Source: Apoda limacodes (Eukaryota > Arthropoda > Insecta > Lepidoptera > Limacodidae). Taken from it: a stretch of 64,000 bases of DNA. Within the stretch, counting starts at the first letter, position 1; every line of letters starts with the position of its first letter. Location: NCBI GenBank assembly GCA_946406115.1, contig OX291550.1:31472722-31536721 (forward strand), given 5' to 3'. A program made the translations under genes and the position numbers. A model generated the notes under the pieces. The model ran no database searches, was not told where the DNA came from, and saw only the letters and a program-made list of their open reading frames with translations. Below, one piece after another: positions 30,890 through 43,244 of this stretch.

Positions 30890-33350
30890 CTTGTTTGTGG
30901 TATATTTTTTTTGTTTAGAATAAAGTCCTTAGTGTGCTTTGCAAATTTGATTGTAATCCGTCAATTAATAACGCTACATAAAACTTACCCCTTTTTCCCC
31001 ATTTTCTCCCCAATCAAAAACCCTAATCCACTAAATTTCTTTAATAATTTATATCAAATTTCGTCAAAATCGGTTGACAAATGCGACCTGTAGGCGAGAA
31101 CAGACAGACAGATTTTTGGCCAATCTCGAAACTGCGTCTCAGTTCGGTAGCTCGGTCAACTAGAAAACAAAGTTCAGTAAATAGGTACAAATAAGCTGCA
31201 TCTGCATCAACACTGCATCAGTTATAAAAAAAACATTCGGCAGTATTTACGAAATCAACAGTGTTCCCTCTATATTATTTTAATCTTTGACGTATTTCAA
31301 GTAGATTTGAGAGTCACCGCTAGAGGCGCTGGTATCAGTAGCGGGATCTACGACTCTCTGATTTGATCATAGAGTACATTATATGTACGGAGAGATTTGA
31401 TGAAGCGGTTCAGTTATGGTAAAGCCTTAAAATTATTGACAAATTGTTAGGAAGTTTATTAATGCGATTTCACACCTTTTTAAAATATAAAACTCAATAA
31501 CATGACTTTTCTGAAGAAATAGGTTAGTTTTAGTTTACGTGGCCGAGAAGTAAATTAAAGTAAAGCCGAAATTTGAAATTGGCCGAAAAATAAAAAATTA
31601 AGTACCTACCTACCTATTATTCCTAAAATGCATTTTTTAAATATATTTCACTAACAAAAATATTGATATTATAGTATCGTTACATAGATTTTGAGTTTTG
31701 GTAACAGTTTAAAACATTTATTGATATTCATTACCTTAATGTTTCAAGTAAAAAATTGGTTCAAAGTAGCCAACACTCACAATCTAGTCGACACCAGCAT
31801 GATCACCCTATGTCTCACTAGTACTACTAGACAGTAGACAGATAAGTACTAATCACTATTATACTTAGACATTTAATCATTATTATACCAAAATCGTTTT
31901 ATCTTACAATGTCTATTTCATTCACTCTCATTCGTAAAGTTGCTCCTTTATAAATACAAAACTAATACCCAAGGGCAGACCCAGAACAAAAACTTAGGGG
32001 GGGGCGATCTGAAGGTATTTTTTTAAGTTTGAATCTGCAAACGTAAGTTACCCAATCGACCCAGCTTTAAATAATTAAAAAACAAACCCAAGTAACACTA
32101 AGTATTTTTATATGTAATAAAAGTTATATATGTTAAAAAATGTCGCAATTAATTTCTTCCTCGGCCGTCCTTAGGGGTCCCCCCCGCTAATACCTAGTAC
32201 AGAGCTTTTAACAAAACATCTCCCGTTACCAATAGTCTATTTAATTAGTTTGTTGTATAGATAGGTACCTAAACCTAACTTGAGATAACGTTATATTTGG
32301 GAACACCTTGGTTTAGTTTAGTTAGTATAATACTTATTTTATATTCCCGGTTATCTTAAACGGGTTTACAATATAAACAATTTTTTCATCAAAAACATTA
32401 ATCACAAGATTTCAAAATCCACTAAAAAGTACTTATATAAAAATAGGCTCGAAAAGCAGACTTATACGATGAAACATTTAATTACATGTTTTATTCGCCT
32501 TGAAGTCGATTGCCAAAATTAAAGACATACAAATACAAGAATGATTTGTAAAAAAGTGTCATTGCCTGGTTGGCAGCAAAGAATATCAGGCTACTTTTCC
32601 CCATACAAACTTATTCCCCTGTTTCCTCCTGGATTTTGACATTAGACCTATCAAGTAGATCTCATTTATCTTAAAAAATTGAGCTAACGATAAATTTTCG
32701 TGGTTAAAGATAACTAGGTGTGTATCGTAATACATATACCATATACCTACCTATAGACTAAAATACTTACAAAATAAGGCATATTTCTGGAGCAACAAAA
32801 TCCTTGTTCACCTGTCAAATATTTAGCTATAGGCTTTGCCTTTTCATGCCAACACGACTACCAAATTAATTTCTCTTAGAATAGGTATGGGAATGGGATT
32901 ATAGTTACAATGAGGGTAAGGTATAGGTTTGGGTACGATCACTGACAATAACATTTACTATCTTACGTGTTATTTAAGTTTAGTGTTCTTTAGTTGGGTT
33001 TAGTAGCGAGTTTCTAATATTAAATTTTTGTTGGATGTGTTTTCTACAGAGCTAAATTTTAATTGAACCATACCTACTGCTTAATATTAAGTTGACTAGG
33101 TGTAAGTATACCTATAGGTATACACTATATATATCTTACCTGTTTTGTGTTGTATTACTAATTTGTCCAACACATTCTGACCAAATGATGACAAATGCTG
33201 TATGTACCGAAATTCGCAAAACGTCGGTAAGGGAAAATAAGGTTTATCCTTTTGCATTCTTCGGGTATTAAAGTATCTATAAAACGTCCAAAAAAAATTT
33301 ATTTTTAGCAATAATGTCGAAAATTTTGGCGCGTTACTTACACGGGATAC
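30890..33350. other. AT-rich gene-free stretch
   Basis: No coding sequence supported. The words 'cgtcaaaatcggttgacaaa' at about 31063 and 'gacagacagatttttggcc' at 31102 are typical of lepidopteran noncoding repeats. A G-run (gggggggg) lies near 32000. Nothing else recognisable. Confidence 0.5.
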
Positions 33351-33377
33351 CGTAATGTGCAACCCAGGGTTGTTCGC

Positions 33378-33461
33378 CCCAAGAATGATCATATCAGCAA
33401 TGTCCACCCCATCAAACTTTCCCCTTTTGGGTTGTACATTGGCGGTATGATCATTCTTGGG
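33378..33461. repeat. 26-base inverted repeat with CCCCAAGAATGATCAT motif
   Basis: 'cccaagaatgatcatatcag' and the six bases after it (33378-33403) pair with 33436-33461, read in reverse complement as 'cccaagaatgatcataccgc' plus six bases. About 23 of 26 positions match and the loop is about 32 bases. A related word, 'gaatgaccacccca', follows at 33529. The same motif in the other orientation recurs at 56261-56397. Confidence 0.8.
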
Positions 33462-34189
33462 TTGCGCAATCACGCCTCGTGACATCAAAGATCACCCGGA
33501 CTTGTACATAATACTTTATAATTTGTGAGAATGACCACCCCAAAGTCTCGACTCTCGCAGCTTGCGACCCTGGTGTTGCAAGAAATGTAAAAAAAAATCA
33601 AAGTTTGTTGCTATAGTAGGAAATTACTACTAAATATATGTGTGTTACGAAAATAGCCGCTGAATAAAAACTATGTTTAAAAACAAATATTTAGAAGTAC
33701 CCATGTGTTTTTTTTAAAAAAAATATCTCTTTTTCATTGATATAATGTATTTCTGGACCACGAATCATGAAAAGAAAGGAAAAAAGATTAGTAATGAAAA
33801 AATCGTGCAGTATTGCTATAGAGAGAGCGTTTTCGAAACGATAGTGGTAGACTTATTCCTCATTTAACGAAAACGCTGTATCGTGGACGTCAGCTGGAAA
33901 ACTCTACATTGTCAGTGTCAGTCACTATTTAATGTGTTGTTCCTTTTTTATTTAAGTCTAATATGATATTATTCCTATATTGAATATATAACTGTTTTGT
34001 AGGTACCTAGTTTAGCTTAAATATGTTGTTATGAAACATCTACTTAAATAAAAACATTCTAATTTTTTAGTAACAAAAATCTGGCTGTATATTTACTATG
34101 AATCTGTTAAATTAGACCTAATACTTAGAACACATAGTTCATAAAACCACCATATTTAATAACAAAATGTTGTTTATGATGTTTGTGAA

Positions 34190-34905
34190 AATACAACAAT
34201 AATTAAAGATTCAATATACCTAATAAGCATCTTTATTTAGGTAGGTATATTTCTTCATATTAGAGACAAATAGATACCTATAATGCAAATATTAAAAACA
34301 AACATCACAAAATATACCTAATTAACTAAATACTAAAAAGCTTTAAAAATACAATTAAATCCACAATAGATATCAAGCCACCATTTGCTATCGCCAAGCT
34401 TATCGGCAGGTTCTAGGCCAACGCAAGTTCAACGGATATCAAATAGGAATCGCGTTTGTAAAGTTGCAATATGGCTACCTAATGTATAGACGATTTTCGT
34501 TTCGGCGCTCAAAAGTGGCTTGGCGATGGTATCGATAGTATAGAAAAGCAACAAGTCTACGTTTTTTTTTTGATTGATAGCAAGTGACGTCATTCAACTT
34601 TATATTCATACATTTTCTTCGATTCCATTCTTTTTTCGTGACGCTATTACAACTTAACAAACGCGATTCTTTACTGATGTTCGTTAAACTTGCGTTCACC
34701 TGCGGATAAACTTTGCAATTGCAAATGGCGGCTTGAAATCTATTGTGGATTTTTATATTACGAAATACATTGTTTAAAAATAGGTATATTTTTTTAAAGA
34801 TTTTAAGTATTAATTAGGTATTATCGGTTCCTACTTGTCTCTGATATGAAGAAATATACCTACCTAAAGACCTTTAAATTGAATGTTTAATTATTGTTAT
34901 AATTT
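34190..34905. mobile_element. Foldback MITE with long terminal inverted repeats
   Basis: The left arm (about 34190-34400) and right arm (about 34715-34905) are inverted copies. 'taggtaggtatatttcttca' (left) faces 'tgaagaaatatacctaccta' (right). 'aatccacaatagatatcaag' faces 'cttgaaatctattgtggatt'. 'acaataattaaagattcaat' faces its counterpart near 34885. The arms are interrupted by small indels. No transposase is encoded. The middle contains 'caagtgacgtca', a cAMP-response-type word. The superfamily cannot be assigned, and a target duplication was not fixed. Confidence 0.75.
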
Positions 34906-34942
34906 CACATCATAAGCAACATTTTCTTAGTTAAGTAATTAA

Positions 34943-35824
34943 ATGGTGAAATTCAAAGAAAGACTTCCACATTCGATGTTACCTGTTATTGAGTGTTACC
35001 TCTCTGGGCGATCATTCCAGGTTAAACAAGGAGAAGCAAGATCAAGCCTCTATGACATTGAGGCTGGAGTGCCACAAGGCTCTGTTGTTGGTCCAGTTCT
35101 CTATAATATCTTTACTTCTGGCTTGCCCATATGCTACAGCATTACCGTCGCAACATATGCTGATGACATAGCATACCTGTCTGTTGAAGATAACCCGACA
35201 ATCGCCAGCTTTAAATTACAAGGACAAGTAAATGAAACTCAAATGTGGCTTGATAAATGGCGTATCCGCGCAAGTGTGGCTAAATCCAACCATATAACCT
35301 TCGCCCTGAGAAACGGAAATTGTCCCCCTGTAAGGCTTCGGAACGATATGCTTGCACATTCTGATTGTGTGAGGTATCTTGGCTTTCACCTTGATAGGCG
35401 CCTGACGTGGAAGTATCACATCAAACAAAAAAGGGACCAGGTCAATCACAAATTTCGCTCCCTATACTGGCTCATGGGAAGAAATTTAGTCTTATCTCTC
35501 GACAACAAACTCCTAATTTACAACTCAGTGCTTAAACCAATATGAACGTACGGGATCCAGCTTTGGGGTATCGCCAGCAAAAGCAACATACTCTGCCTCC
35601 AACGAGTGCAGAATAGCATCCTGAGGGCAATAACCAATGCCCCTTGGTTTACAAAAAATTGCGAGATACATAGTTACTTCGAGATGCCGACAGTTGCATC
35701 TGAAATAGAGCGTTACAAAAAACTGCACAAGGAGCACTTAACTTTGCATCCAAAACCACTCGTTGCTGAGTTGTTAGACGTGTCAACTGTGGTCCGAAGG
35801 TTAAAAAGAGACCACATGCTGTAA
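34943..35824 (+). pseudogene. Jockey-type reverse transcriptase fragment with one nonsense codon
   Basis: One plus-strand frame of 293 codons carries 'GVPQGSVVGPVLYN', the active site 'YADD' (in 'VATYADDIAYLS'), 'VRYLGFHLDRRLTWKYHI' and the thumb region 'RVQNSILRAITNAPWF', ending 'VVRRLKRDHML'. A single TGA at 35543-35545 interrupts it, at a position where related proteins usually have Trp. There is no frameshift. The endonuclease and the first RT motifs are missing, so it is 5'-truncated. It sits between two related MITE copies. Confidence 0.85.
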
Positions 35825-36039
35825 TTGGGAGGAGCGGCGATGACCGTTCCCCTATAATGCCTAACTATACTCCCAAAGAACTTGCTTATGGTCTGACGAC
35901 CGATCGCAGATGGATAAAGTTTAATACAAAAAAAAAAGTAATTAAATGTTATGGTGTGCGGTTACACAGTAGGTATTGAATATTGTTTTTTTAAGTTTTA
36001 TGTACCTAGCTTTACTTATAATGTTGTGAAAACAATAAT

Positions 36040-36545
36040 TACGAAAATTTATTATCAGTCTTATAGTAGGCGTCTTTCTCAATACTTTCTTTGAATCAGT
36101 TAAATTAGAAACTAGACAAATTCCTAAAATACTTCACATTTCAATACCTAATTAACAAAATACTCTAAAAATATTTTGTAAATAATGAAATCTTATATGT
36201 ATATATACATATAAGTACTATCCACAATATAATAAATATGCACAATGGATAGTAAGCCGTGATTTATAACTGCAAAACTACTACTAATTCAACGAATATT
36301 GGATAGAAAACACGTATGTGAAATTGCATTAATGTGTAGGCGACTTTTAGCATCGTTTGATGTTCCACGATGGCTAAGCGATGCCACCGATCGAATAGAA
36401 AGGTTACAAGTCTATGATTTATTTTCCGATCGATAACAAGTGACGTCACAAACTTAAGTATGTATGTTCATACAATTTGTGAAATGTAATTCTTTTTTCA
36501 TAACGTTGAAAAGTCTAGACCACCATTGTGACTTCAGAGCCAATA
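36040..36545. mobile_element. Second, diverged copy of the 34-kb MITE
   Basis: Same orientation and order of blocks as 34090-34640: 'gaatcagttaaattagaaac' (36094), 'acctaattaacaaaatactc' (36149), 'gaatattggatagaaaacac' (36293), 'aaattgcattaatgtgtagg' and 'gataacaagtgacgtcacaa' (36433). Divergence is clearly larger than a recent duplication would give, and the outer inverted arm is not obvious on the right. Short ORFs in it are not conserved between the copies, so they are not genes. Confidence 0.65.
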
Positions 36546-36559
36546 AACGGAATTTTTAA

Positions 36560-37140
36560 CCGTCGCGCATCGTGTAAATTCTATCTTTTTAGGTACCCTA
36601 ACCCACCAAAAGTATAGGGTTAAGTGGGAAACAGTGGAACTAGGGAAACTCTACAACGAATCTATTTGTCTTTTTTCGACTCCATATAAAAAGTATTTTG
36701 TTGTGTAATTTAAGTAGCTCACATACTGCTATCTTATCATGTATTATCCAGATCATCGGATGCCGTGACACGTGACAAAACTCAAAAAATTGGTTATTTG
36801 CTGTTTTTTTTGTAGCAAAATTGTGTCCAAATTATTACTGAAGTTTTGTTTTTTACTTTAGGTTCTGGTAAGTAAACTTATCTTTTTATAATTTTTTTTT
36901 AGTTATTGTTTCCAAAGAAAAAACATAGATGGATTTCAATAAGTTGAACAATGTAACTGTTAACAGTACCTATTAATCATTCTAAAATTTGACGTGTATT
37001 AAAAAGATAGCAGTGGCCGATCTCGCACGTCTTGAAGCAGTGCCACTGGCCATATTGGTTGGCTATCGAGCTGGTTATCATGATGTCTTTATTATAGATA
37101 TTCTGTTATTTTCTTTAAAATACACAAATCAAACTTCATA
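36560..37140. other. Gene-free stretch
   Basis: No reading frame, repeat or motif that I can assign. 'gaagcagtgccactggccat' near 37033 is the only GC-richer part. Confidence 0.4.
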
Positions 37141-37149
37141 AAAAAATTC

Positions 37150-37400
37150 AATGCCGCTAAGGTGGCAAACAGTCCATGGTCTGCCAGATGTGCGTTCATA
37201 AACCCAACTTGGGTTAACCAGGGTAGCACTGACAGCAGACAGCAAATACATTGCAGTCCTTAGAGAAAACATTAGCAGGGAGCTGATTCCACAACCAAAG
37301 GCAGTTTCACTGAAACCGCACTGTAAGTGATAATTTAGGTTCTAAAAGGTGTGAGCATGAATTCCCTGCCGTCGATGGCGAGCGGTGCGAGAACACATCC
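37150..37400 (-). mobile_element. CR1-like LINE 3' end, diverged
   Basis: Read in reverse complement it follows 12440-12715: 'gttctcgcaccgctcgccat', 'gaattcatgctcacac', 'cagtgcggtttcagtgaaac' and 'gtggaatcagctccctgcta', and it ends with 'tgtttgccacctta'. The last 100 bases differ strongly from the 12.6-kb copy. No poly(A) remains. This is an old insertion. Confidence 0.7.
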
Positions 37401-38980
37401 CATTATACAAGCGGTGGACCCAAAGACAGGGAAGGAAACTCTCTCCTCAGACTTAAGGGTTACTGTAAAGTAGTAACCTTAGCACTAACTGCTGTGCTCT
37501 GTTAAATTATTGATAACCATAGTACGTGTATATTACCGTTCCCGGTTGTTCGAGTCGGCTGGATATTTTATAGGAGAAAAATATGTATCTGTTTTCCATT
37601 GGTAAGTCAAACTAGGTATTATTGTGATTTTATGAACTTAAATTGTGAATGAAGTACCTATTCAATTTTACTTAAGGTCACTAATTATAAGTGTATAGGT
37701 ACATGTTTTTTTAACGTTATTTGCAATTTTTATTTTATTCTAACTTTTGGTCTTAAATCAATAAAACTGGTATCTTTAACATTTTGCCCACTTTTTGGTG
37801 TTGTAAGTTGGATCCCGATTCATATCGATTACATCTATAATTACTTTTGTTATGTTTAAACTAAAACACTTTTGTCTTTAAATTGTTAATAAGATCTCAA
37901 GTGACCTTAAAATAAATAGGCATGGATCAAAAATGTAAAAAGGCGATAAATGGAATACTTCACAACATAGGTAGACGAATATGCTCTTATTAATTAAAAA
38001 TTCTTCCTTTATTGAGGGATATCGACAAAAAATCTGAATTCTCATGCAGTGCCGATTATATTTTAAATTAGAAATAATGCCAGTGTAAAATATACTATAC
38101 CATATGTATACAAATAATTATTTACATTATTGAAAAGTTATATTTTTACATCGAATATTTTTAAACTTGTAGTTATTGTAAAATTAACATGATAATAGAA
38201 ATAAAAAAATTCTTATTACAAAATATCAAAGTATTTTATTTTGGAACACGCTTATAACCAAATTTAAAAAACTATTTTTTTAAAAAAACAAAACGGCCAA
38301 GCGTATTTCGTACCGTACACTAATTAAGTAAGGGTTCCGTAGAGTAAGAACAAATGCATTAACATGAATAACTTCTTAAACAATTCTGTGCAAAACAATA
38401 TAAGTGGAGAATTTTATAAAGCTCTGATTGTGATTGTTTCAGAATTTTTAGTGGTAAGTATTCAACCAATGCAAGTCTTTGAATCAAAATTAGTTTCCGT
38501 AGGTGATGCAGCTACAGCAGACTATTCCTTTACGTAGCAACTTTAGTTTTTAGAAGGGTAATATTTATGGTGTATGTATGTAAGTATTTCCAAATCTTTT
38601 GTTATTTCGATTTTACTATTTGAATAATATGAATACCATCTATGCAAAATAATCGAAAAATTGAATTGTTTTTGAATAGTGAATTAAAATTATAAATACA
38701 ACGCGAATCTTTATATTTATGTCAATTTAGCAGTGCCAAAACCGAGAACAAGCAACAAAACATTCAGGATACAATTTATACAATTAAAAAAAAGAAAAAT
38801 GTTATAAATTCAAGATGATTTAGTATTTTCACTTCATTAGATAAAATATTAGTCAGTCTGGGTAGGACTAGGGTAGGTAGACTGGTTAATTTTCAAATAT
38901 CCAATTCGATACAAACAAGTGCAATTGTAAGGAACACAAACAGTATACATAAAATCTGGCATACTTCTTTTGCATTCATA
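37400..38980. other. AT-rich gene-free stretch
   Basis: No gene supported. Several words such as 'cgtaccgtacactaattaag' and 'agggttccgtagagtaag' (38320-38345) are fragments of lepidopteran noncoding repeats. Confidence 0.5.
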
Positions 38981-40652
38981 TTAATGCTTCATAGACCCCA
39001 TCGATGCTATGCCCCTTACAAATTTAGAAGCATCCGTCTGCCGCCTAGCCATCAGCCGATCACCGTTGCATCCGTTTATCTCTCTCCATTAAAAGACTTG
39101 CTTCAGTCGCTCTTAAATTTAGGCGACACCGTCATCCTTGCCGGTAACCTAAATTGCAAGCACCGTCCATGGAACTCCTCAATCACTTCACGGAGTCTGC
39201 CTCTCCTTGAACAATTAGTTGACAGGCTAAACTTAGACATCATCGCTCCCTTGACGCCCACTCACTTTTCCCATAACACTCGCAATAGCCCTGACGTGCT
39301 CGACATAGCACTTCTAAAGAATGTAAGGCTAAGCTTTCGCTCTATAGAGGTGCTTGACGAACTTGACTCTAGACTAGAACCGTGATGGACTGGGATAAAT
39401 TCGGGCAATTACTAAAAAACGTCAGCTCGCCACATCTAGATCGCGTTCCCAGTAACCACCTGACCGACACCGTTAGCGAGTGCTCAAGACAAGTGCCGGC
39501 AGCACATTAGATCGCTAATGACAGACGCGATTGCGCTCCCACTACCGAAAACAAAGCTCGCTAGAACGACATACACCGCTGTGTAAGAACCGCTGTAGCT
39601 GAGCCTGCACCCAACGTTTCGGTGATCTAATGGAGAATATTTCTCCTTCTCATCTAGCTTATTGGTGCCTAGCCAGAGCTTTGAAATCAGACATTTTCAA
39701 CTACCTTCCTCCTTTAACTCGTCACAACAAAGTTCCCGCGTTCGATGACGACGAAAAAGCGGATTGCCTGGCATCTAGCCTCCAAGCCCAATGTGCCTTA
39801 AGCACACAAGTTGTGACACAACCTTTTAATCCCGATCACGTGCGAGATGTAGACGGGGAAGTGGAGCGCAGAACTTCTTTGCCCCCACAAGTTCCTCTGC
39901 CCCCCGTCACAGTCGACGAAATCAAACAGGTCATCAAAGACCTACGCCCCTGTTAAGCCCCAGGCGCGGACGGTTTCACCTTTCCTTCTCAATGGAAAGA
40001 CGCAATTGTTATAGGCATCAATCGACGAGCAGTTCGACTTCCGCGACAAACACTCGTGCGTCCACCAAGTCCTCCGTATCACGGAACACATTCTCACTGG
40101 CTTCCAACCAGTATTAGGTAAGCCCAGTCACACAGGCGCTGTCTAAGATGTAGCGAAAGCCTTCGACAAAGTCTGGCACAACGGTTTAATTTATAAACTG
40201 TACAACTATCAGTTGCCAGGCCGCCTCGTACTCCTTACGAGATTATTTGTCGAATCGCAGCTTTCGCTATAGAGTCGAAGGAATTCTCTCGAATTGAGTC
40301 GAATCACTAAGAGACTCCAATCCGCAATCACCGCTCTAGGCGAATGGTTTCGGAAATGGAGAATCGAAATAAGTCCCGACAACTGCCGTTCTCTTTACCA
40401 CTGGCTTCCCCCCGAGACCATTTTCCCTCTGACTCTTCGGCCGTGCCATTCCTAGGCAAAACAAGGCCAAATTTCTCGGTGTGATCCTGGATAGGCGTTT
40501 AAACTTCCGCGATCACACCAAAATAGTAAGAGACCAAGCCGCTTTTGTCCTCGGTCGGCTATATCCCATGATAGGCAAGTACAGTAAGATGTCGCTTAGA
40601 ATTAAGCTGACTCTTTACACCACTTGCATCCGCCCCATACTAGCATACGCTT
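38980..40652 (+). pseudogene. Decayed Jockey LINE, same subfamily as the 51-54 kb copy
   Basis: Collinear with 51570-53690 of this window. The endonuclease region (38984-39385) keeps 'ITVASVYLSPLKDLL' but GDLN reads GNLN, and the SDH end is deleted: 'VLDELDSRLEP' then stop. 39630-39956 is the linker before RT. Around 39958-40020 most of the finger motifs are deleted. At about 40280 the whole segment with the FADD active site is missing. 40481-40660 is the thumb start. Several frameshifts and stops are present. The copy ends where an inverted CR1-like fragment begins at about 40653, and does not resume after it. Confidence 0.88.
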
Positions 40653-40654
40653 CT

Positions 40655-40905
40655 TTTACCACTAAGGTGGCAAACAAGCTTACGGTCCACCTGATGGTAA
40701 CCGGTCACCGTAGCCTATGGACGATTGCAACACCAAGGGTATCACTCGCGCATTGCCGACACTTCAAAAATCCGATAGCTTCTTTCTTGAAGAACCCCAG
40801 AGAGAGGTTATAGCGATAGGCCTGTAATTCGATGGATCTGATCTATCCGGGTGCACATTCGCAGTCTTCCATGAAGACGGAAATTGCCTAGTTTAGCGTA
40901 TCTTG
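40655..40905 (-). mobile_element. Internally deleted CR1-like LINE copy
   Basis: Read on the minus strand it begins with the sequence found at 11258-11370 ('aatttccgtcttcatggaag', 'gaatgtgcacccgg', 'cagatccatcgaattacagg'). It then jumps, near 40800, straight to the sequence of 12585-12715 ('ttcttgaagaa' in plus orientation, 'atagcttctttcttgaagaa', then 'ggtggcaaacaagcttacgg'). About 1.2 kb in between is gone. The junction lies in CT-rich sequence. It may arise from template jumping or later deletion. Confidence 0.8.
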
Positions 40906-41029
40906 TCATGTCCTCGCCTTTTCTGAGAACGGTTTTAATTTAAACATTTGTTCAATGCTTTTAATTTATATTTGCCTCATAAATTCGTTTCGTGTATCGT
41001 GTTGGTTTTATTCAACGTTTTTATTACCG

Positions 41030-41170
41030 AAAATTCAAAAGTATCCACGGGAATAACCATAATTACATTCCACTTATGCTATGGCAAACTTCTTTAGTAT
41101 AATCAATTGCAGGAGGAATCCCACGCGGAAAATTCTGTAGAGCGGGCAGAGCCACTGGCAAAAGCTAGTA
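41030..41170 (+). repeat. Helitron-like 3' end (…CTAGT)
   Basis: 'gtatccacgggaataaccat', 'aggaggaatcccacgcggaa', 'gcgggcagagccactggcaa' and 'aagctagt' form the end of a common lepidopteran repeat which normally starts with 'tataaatgcgaaagt'. CTAGT followed by a T- or A-rich host is typical of Helitron ends in this order. The 5' part is missing. Related full-length units lie at 46930-47640. Confidence 0.5.
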
Positions 41171-41794
41171 CTATATGTATTCCTTTTCTGAACCTTGTTT
41201 GCACAGCCCTTATTCTTTCTTCCGTTTTTCCCCCACTCTTTCACTCTTTGCTTTTAATTTGCTAACTATGCTATGTATATTTAATCTGCCTGCTTACCTA
41301 AGATCCTTTACGCTTTGGATTACTCTCACACAAAACATAAATTTATCTTTCTTAACACGTGATATGTACGAGTAGCGAACATTAATTAAGAGCACAATGC
41401 GTAATTTATTGAATATTCGGATATTTAACCTCAATTATTCGACTTTAAAATGGTAGCGAATATGCGAATAAAATGAATATTTAAATTGCAAGCCCTAGTT
41501 GTAAGATTCGTTTTAATTCTGGAAGTGTTATAGGCTACATAACATATCAGTATAAAACACACATGCCAGTAATTTTTGTCGAGTTTTGTACCAAATAAAA
41601 GGTATTATTAAGCACATTCCAAATATTTATATATTTGTAGAAAACGACATCAAAATGTAAAGTTGGCGGCTATAAACTGTTAAAAGCTTAAGAAAATTTG
41701 CGACAAATCAAAACTTTGTTAAAATGCGTCGTTTACGACAAAATGAAAGGTGTCAATAAGAACATTTAAAATTAATTAAACTAGTAAAGTAATA

Positions 41795-42030
41795 AAAAAG
41801 CCCACCACCCACCTGATGCTAAGCGTTCACCTTAGCATATGAACAATTGCAACAGTGAGGGCATTACTAACGCATTGCCAACTAGAAGCTAGCTCTCTCC
41901 TCAAATTTAAGGGTTCGGCTTGTCAGTTTGGGATTGGCGACAATTCTTTTAGCTCGTTGTTGCGCCGGGTCAAAAGGGCTACGTTGGTATTCGGGTACAC
42001 CCGCCCAGATATGCCAGCATTTCCACAAAA
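41795..42030 (-). mobile_element. Second internally deleted CR1-like LINE copy
   Basis: In reverse complement: 'gggcgggtgtacccgaatac', then 'cccttttgacccggcgcaac', then 'taaatttgaggagagagct' match 12222-12345. The sequence then jumps to 'ttggcaatgcgttagtaatg' and 'ggtgaacgcttagcatcagg', which match 12620-12690. About 280 bases are missing. It is more diverged than the 40.7-kb copy, so the two deletions look independent. Confidence 0.7.
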
Positions 42031-42499
42031 TAATGAAGAAGAGCTCCATATAAATAAATAATTTATATTAATATATTATAATTTACAAATAAAAACGTTT
42101 CAGGAGTCTAAAAGCTCAGAAAATAAATAAAAAAATTAAAATACCTCTCATTTCCGATAAAAGATTACGCTAGGCGTTGTGGCTATCAACAATGATTTTT
42201 TACCATTCGATACACCATCTAGGTACTATGTAATTAAGAAAACAAATTAAAGCTTTAAATTATTATTTGTATATACTGGGAGAGATGAGGATTAGTAAAA
42301 AACAAAACTAATTTTGCATATTTTTGATGATTTCTTTTATATGCATAATAAACATGTTTAACGAAAGGCAATATTAACTGCACAATTAGTGTTATCACTA
42401 ACAACCAGTCTAGGTTTTGAGCCAATGGAGCTACAATCGATAGTGTTAATAAAAGTTTTTTTTTTATGCTCTTCAATTGAAATCTACACATTTTCTAGA

Positions 42500-43230
42500 A
42501 ATGGTGCTGGCGCTTGCACATTGTCTTGGTGTCTGGCCCAGCCAAGATACCAGACTAGTGTCATGGTATGGCAACAACAGCCAACTGTATGATTGCCCAC
42601 TATGCAGTTACAGTAATAACCTAATATTGCATCTAACGGCGAACCGCCGCTAGGTTCACGGTCTATCAATATACAGGTAAAATATATTTTTTGACTGACA
42701 TGTCTTAATTTTATTCTACCTCTTAATAAATACGAACTATTCCCATCGAGGGTGCATGAAAGGAGCCTCCCCGTACGACGCACTCGAAGCCTCCGACGAT
42801 CACATACGTCACAGCGTCTGGCGCACCCTGGGCAACGATCAGTACAAATTACTGAGCGGCTAATCCTTTCAACACGGTGGTTCCACCAAATACACAATAC
42901 GATCACCAATGGCACTTTTTAGAGTCAGCCCTGACCGTCATCTCTGTCAACATAGAGGGCTTCTTGAAGGACAAACGCAATGCGATATCCTATGCGTCCA
43001 AGAAACCCATCGTGACGCAGGCCAAACTCGGTCGCAGATTCCCGGACTGACATTAATAGCGGAGATACCACACCCAAAACACGGCAGTGCTGTTTTTGAC
43101 AAGCCAGACATTATTATCACATCTTCTTCTTCCGTCTGTCAAGACACTATGGAGCCAACGGCCTTGCTCTGGCTACACAACCGTAAGCTGTTTGTATGGT
43201 TTCTTCAGAGAAGAGATCGTTCGCGAACTG
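42500..43230 (+). pseudogene. LINE fragment: CPLC finger and N-terminal endonuclease
   Basis: At 42501-42648 one frame reads 'ALAHCLGVWPSQDTRL' and then 'LYDCPLCSYSNNLILHL', a C-x2-C zinc-finger start known from retroelement ORFs, then stops. At about 42915-43150 other frames give the start of an apurinic-type endonuclease: 'TVISVNIEG' pattern, 'CDILCVQETHRD' (with the catalytic Glu) and 'QIPGLTLIAEIPHPKHGSAV'. Several frameshifts separate them. The clade is not certain. The C-terminal half of the same domain lies inverted at 43245-43645. Confidence 0.6.
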
Positions 43231-43244
43231 TGTTTCTTAGGGAT

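Noticed and set aside
33096..33488. 130-codon minus-strand ORF
   Set aside because: It runs through the inverted repeat at 33378-33461; no protein-like motif.
34475..34699. Minus-strand ORFs in both MITE copies (also 36264-36449)
   Set aside because: The predicted proteins are not conserved between the two copies although the DNA is related.
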